Positions 61,673 to 64,000 of a stretch of DNA of 64,000 bases are shown here, in pieces. How positions within the stretch are numbered: the first letter of the stretch is position 1; the number at the start of each line of letters is the position of its first letter. The notes under the pieces were generated by a model. It saw only the letters and a program-made list of their open reading frames with translations. It was not told the DNA's origin and made no database searches. The position numbers and the translations under genes are program-made. This stretch comes from CAVVYJ01 sp963752495 (GTDB taxonomy: Bacteria > Pseudomonadota > Gammaproteobacteria > Burkholderiales > Methylophilaceae). The DNA is taken from NCBI GenBank assembly GCA_963752495.1, contig CAVVYJ010000002.1:434001-498000 (forward strand), written 5' to 3'.

Positions 61673-62769
61673 CAAAACTTTTGTTGTGAAAGTGGGCTCA
61701 AGCTTGGTCACCAATAATGGTGAGGGGTTAGATCGTGCCTCCATTGCAGCATGGGCAGCGCAAATCAGCACCTTGGTGAAACAAGGCAAGCAAATCATTT
61801 TGGTTTCCAGCGGCGCAGTGGCTGAAGGCATGCAACGATTAGGCTGGAAAAAGCGCCCTGTGGAAGTGAATGAGTTGCAAGCCGCCGCGGCGGTTGGCCA
61901 AATGGGCTTGGTGCAGATGTATGAAAACTGTTTTAGCCAGCACGGATTGCATACCGCACAAATACTGCTTACTCATGAAGATTTAACCGACAGAAAGCGT
62001 TATTTGAATGCGCGCAGTACGCTAAAAACTTTGCTTGATTTGAACGTTATTCCGATTATTAACGAGAATGATACGGTGGTGACCGAAGAAATCCGCTTTG
62101 GCGATAACGATACGCTGGCCGCGCTGGTGGCGAATTTAATCGAAGCCGACGCGCTGGTAATTTTGACTGATCAGCAAGGCTTGTATTCAGCCGATCCGCG
62201 CAAAGATAAAGACGCGAAATTTATTAATTTTGAAAGTGCAGGCAACGTTGAGTTGGAAAAAATGGCGGGTGGCGCGGGTAGCAATGTTGGCACAGGCGGC
62301 ATGCTGACTAAAATCCTTGCTGCCAAACGTGCAGCCAGCAGCGGCGCGCATACCAGTGATAGCCTCGGGTCGCGAAACAGATGTTTTAATTCGCCTCAAT
62401 CTAGGCGAGGCGATTGGTACACACCTTAAAGCCTCTCAAATGAAAACGCTCGCAAAAAAACAATGGCTGGCTGATCATTTGCGCACAGGCGGCAAGCTGG
62501 TGCTGGACGATGGCGCAGTGAAAGTGCTGAAAACGGATGGCAAAAGCTTGCTAGCAATTGGCGTGGTGGATGTGCAAGGCAGTTTTGAACGTGGCGATGT
62601 GGTGGCTTGTGTGGATGCGGACGGTAGCGAGATTGCGCGTGGCATTGTGAATTATAATTCGCAAGAGGCGGCGCGCATTATGCGCAAAGCCAGCAGCGAA
62701 ATCGAGAAAATTCTGGGTTATGTAGAAGAGTCTGAATTGATTCACAGGGACAATCTAGTCTTGCTTTAG
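61647..62769 (+). CDS. proB: Glutamate 5-kinase (frameshift near 62355)
   Basis: First step of proline synthesis. The kinase domain has VVKVGSSLVTN, ILVSSGAVAEGM, NELQAAAAVGQMGL, IPIINENDTVV and GTGGMLTKI; the C-terminal PUA domain (GKLVLDDGAVKVL to GIVNYNSQEAARIM) follows. A surplus A at about 62355 separates SSGAHT from VIASGRETDVL. Corrected length is 373 residues. The ATG at 61647 lies inside obgE; a later start is possible. The end lies in a perfect inverted repeat. Confidence 0.94.
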
Positions 62770-62782
62770 CAAGACTAGATTG
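62751..62782. repeat. 14-base perfect inverted repeat over the proB stop
   Basis: CAATCTAGTCTTGC (62751-62764) and GCAAGACTAGATTG (62769-62782) flank a TTTA loop; the stop TAG is at 62767-62769. A second hairpin, TAACC-TTTA-GGTTA, follows at about 62794-62807. There is no T-run, so this is either a rho-dependent or protective element or a mobile-type repeat; purE starts 73 bases later. Confidence 0.8.
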
Positions 62783-62855
62783 CGGCGTAGGCTAACCTTT
62801 AGGTTAAGCGAAGCGGCCGAAGCCACAACTTAATGCTAGAATTTAGAAAGAAATT

Positions 62856-63356
62856 ATGGCGAAAACTAAACCTTTAGTTGCAATCATTATGGGCTCTGAC
62901 AGCGATTGGCCCACCATGACGTACGCTGCACAAATGTTGGCAGATTTCGGGGTGTCGTATGAGGCCAAGGTTGTTTCTGCGCATCGTACGCCGGATTTGA
63001 TGTTCGAGTTTGCCGAAAATGCAAAAAACGAAGGGTATCAAGTCATCATTGCAGGGGCAGGCGGCGCGGCGCATTTGCCCGGCATGGTCGCGGCAAAAAC
63101 CACATTGCCAGTGCTTGGCGTGCCAGTTAAGACCAGTAACATGCAGGGTTTAGATTCACTGCTCTCAATTGCGCAAATGCCAAAAGGTATTCCAGTGGCG
63201 ACTTTTGCAGTTGGCGATGCCGGCGCGGCCAATGCAGCTTTGTTTGCGGTTTCTATTTTAGCGAATCACGATGCAAATTTGGCGCAAAAGCTTGCCGAAT
63301 TTCGCGCCAAACAAACTGTAAAAGTGCAAGCAATGGAGTTGGGCAATAAACCATGA
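62856..63356 (+). CDS. purE: N5-carboxyaminoimidazole ribonucleotide mutase
   Basis: Converts N5-CAIR to CAIR in purine synthesis. 166 residues with IIMGSDSDWPTM, the class-I SAHRTPD loop and the VIIAGAGGAAHLPGMVA segment. Its stop overlaps the purK start as ATGA, so the two are translated as a pair. Confidence 0.96.
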   Translation: MAKTKPLVAIIMGSDSDWPTMTYAAQMLADFGVSYEAKVVSAHRTPDLMFEFAENAKNEGYQVIIAGAGGAAHLPGMVAAKTTLPVLGVPVKTSNMQGLDSLLSIAQMPKGIPVATFAVGDAGAANAALFAVSILANHDANLAQKLAEFRAKQTVKVQAMELGNKP

Positions 63357-64000
63357 AGAAAACTATGATCAGCGCACCAGCGATGCTGGGCATGCTTGGT
63401 GGCGGTCAGTTAGGCCGTTTTTTTGTGATTGCTGCGCATGAAATGGGTTACCAAGTGACCGTGCTGGATCCGGATAAAAATAGCCCAGCTGGAAAAATTG
63501 CGGATGTACATCTTTGTGCGAACTATGAGGACAAGGACGCGCTTGCACAGATGGAAAAAACTTGTGCAGCAGTGACGACAGAATTTGAGAATGTACCAGC
63601 AAAAACTCTGGAAAAACTGGCTGAAAGCCTTACTGTGCGGCCTTCGGCAGCTAGTGTGGCGATAGCTCAGAATCGCGTGTTAGAAAAGAATTTTATTAAA
63701 GATGCCGGTTTGCCTGTCGCGCCATTTGTAGTGATTAATCAAGCGACTGATTTGCCGGAAGACGATAGCGATTTGTACCCGGCGATTTTGAAAGTCGCGC
63801 GTTTTGGCTACGACGGCAAAGGCCAAGCGCGTGTAAAAAATCAAGCAGAAGCAGCAAAAGCGTTTACAGAGTTTAAGCAAGAAGTGTGTGTGTTGGAGCA
63901 AATGTTACCACTCGACTTGGAAGTTTCAGTCGTGCTGGCCCGCGATGCCGAAGGACACATTGCGAGTTTTCCGACCGCAGAAAATAGTCATTTGAATGGT
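63353..64000 (+). CDS. purK: N5-carboxyaminoimidazole ribonucleotide synthetase (3' end outside window)
   Basis: ATP-grasp enzyme that makes N5-CAIR from AIR, bicarbonate and ATP. 216 residues are visible, open to the window end: the N-terminal MLGMLGGGQLGRFFVIAAHEMG, TEFENVP, and the ATP-grasp KVARFGYDGKGQ. The ATG at 63353 overlaps the purE stop. The last third of the protein is missing from the window. Confidence 0.95.
   Translation, partial: MKKTMISAPAMLGMLGGGQLGRFFVIAAHEMGYQVTVLDPDKNSPAGKIADVHLCANYEDKDALAQMEKTCAAVTTEFENVPAKTLEKLAESLTVRPSAASVAIAQNRVLEKNFIKDAGLPVAPFVVINQATDLPEDDSDLYPAILKVARFGYDGKGQARVKNQAEAAKAFTEFKQEVCVLEQMLPLDLEVSVVLARDAEGHIASFPTAENSHLNG

Overview
This 64 kb window looks like a chromosomal segment of a betaproteobacterium. 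The order dapA-bamC, the cysS/TPR/cyclophilin/lpxH block, the pilD-coaE-zapD-yacG block and the moderate GC content fit the Nitrosomonadales/Methylophilaceae. That lineage is an inference from gene content; no methylotrophy marker gene lies in the window. There are no tRNA or rRNA genes, no CRISPR array, no insertion sequence and no prophage. No stretch longer than 300 bases lacks a gene.

Layout. 1-6.6 kb is lower glycolysis: the end of transketolase, two GAPDH paralogues flanking pgk, pyk and tpiA. 6.7-12.8 kb holds purC, a DUF1232 protein, soluble pyrophosphatase, a VIT1-type metal transporter, a cytochrome b561 divergent from a membrane-anchored LuxR-type regulator, and the membrane H+-pyrophosphatase. 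13.0-17.4 kb holds a DciA-like protein, an M23 peptidase, secA and a DUF1289 protein. 17.4-27.8 kb is a 14-gene minus-strand array: rsxABCDGE, nth, a FIST-domain protein, a DUF1841 protein, an ECF sigma factor, a zinc-finger anti-sigma factor, and a three-gene RiPP metallophore locus (HvfA/bufferin-type precursor, DUF692/MNIO enzyme, DUF2063 partner). Short gaps and ATGA overlaps tie much of it together. 28.1-31.1 kb is dapA-bamC-metallohydrolase. 31.1-34.0 kb has a repeat lipoprotein and a small-secretin/hypothetical/roxA operon. 34.1-36.6 kb has a molybdopterin oxidoreductase with a YdhR-like protein. 36.7-41.3 kb is phoBR, with a Pho box in front of phoB, and a divergent OFA-family transporter. 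41.4-45.7 kb is ribH-nusB followed by a PP2C/FHA/GAF-HD-GYP signalling module. 45.7-49.9 kb is an envelope operon (TPR protein, L,D-transpeptidase, two cyclophilins, lpxH). 50-54.6 kb is cysS, argJ, a DUF815 ATPase and a Nudix-ThiE fusion. 54.6-57.5 kb is pilD-coaE-zapD-yacG plus a PCu(A)C copper chaperone. 57.6-64 kb holds a small acidic protein, a SOUL protein, ispB, rplU-rpmA, obgE-proB and purE-purK (cut by the window end).

Sequence quality matters here. Twelve conserved genes, including secA and cysS, are each split by a frameshift, and every one of the twelve reconstructed genes has a length of 3n+1. That is a strong sign of insertion-biased sequencing or assembly error rather than decay, so each is annotated as one gene with the break position given.

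The most interesting system is the HvfABC/bufferin-like locus with its own ECF sigma/anti-sigma pair, placed at the end of the Rsx electron-transport array. Its precursor carries eight Cys in EGKC-type blocks. Next come the PP2C-FHA-HD-GYP module and the single-pass regulatory pair around cytochrome b561.
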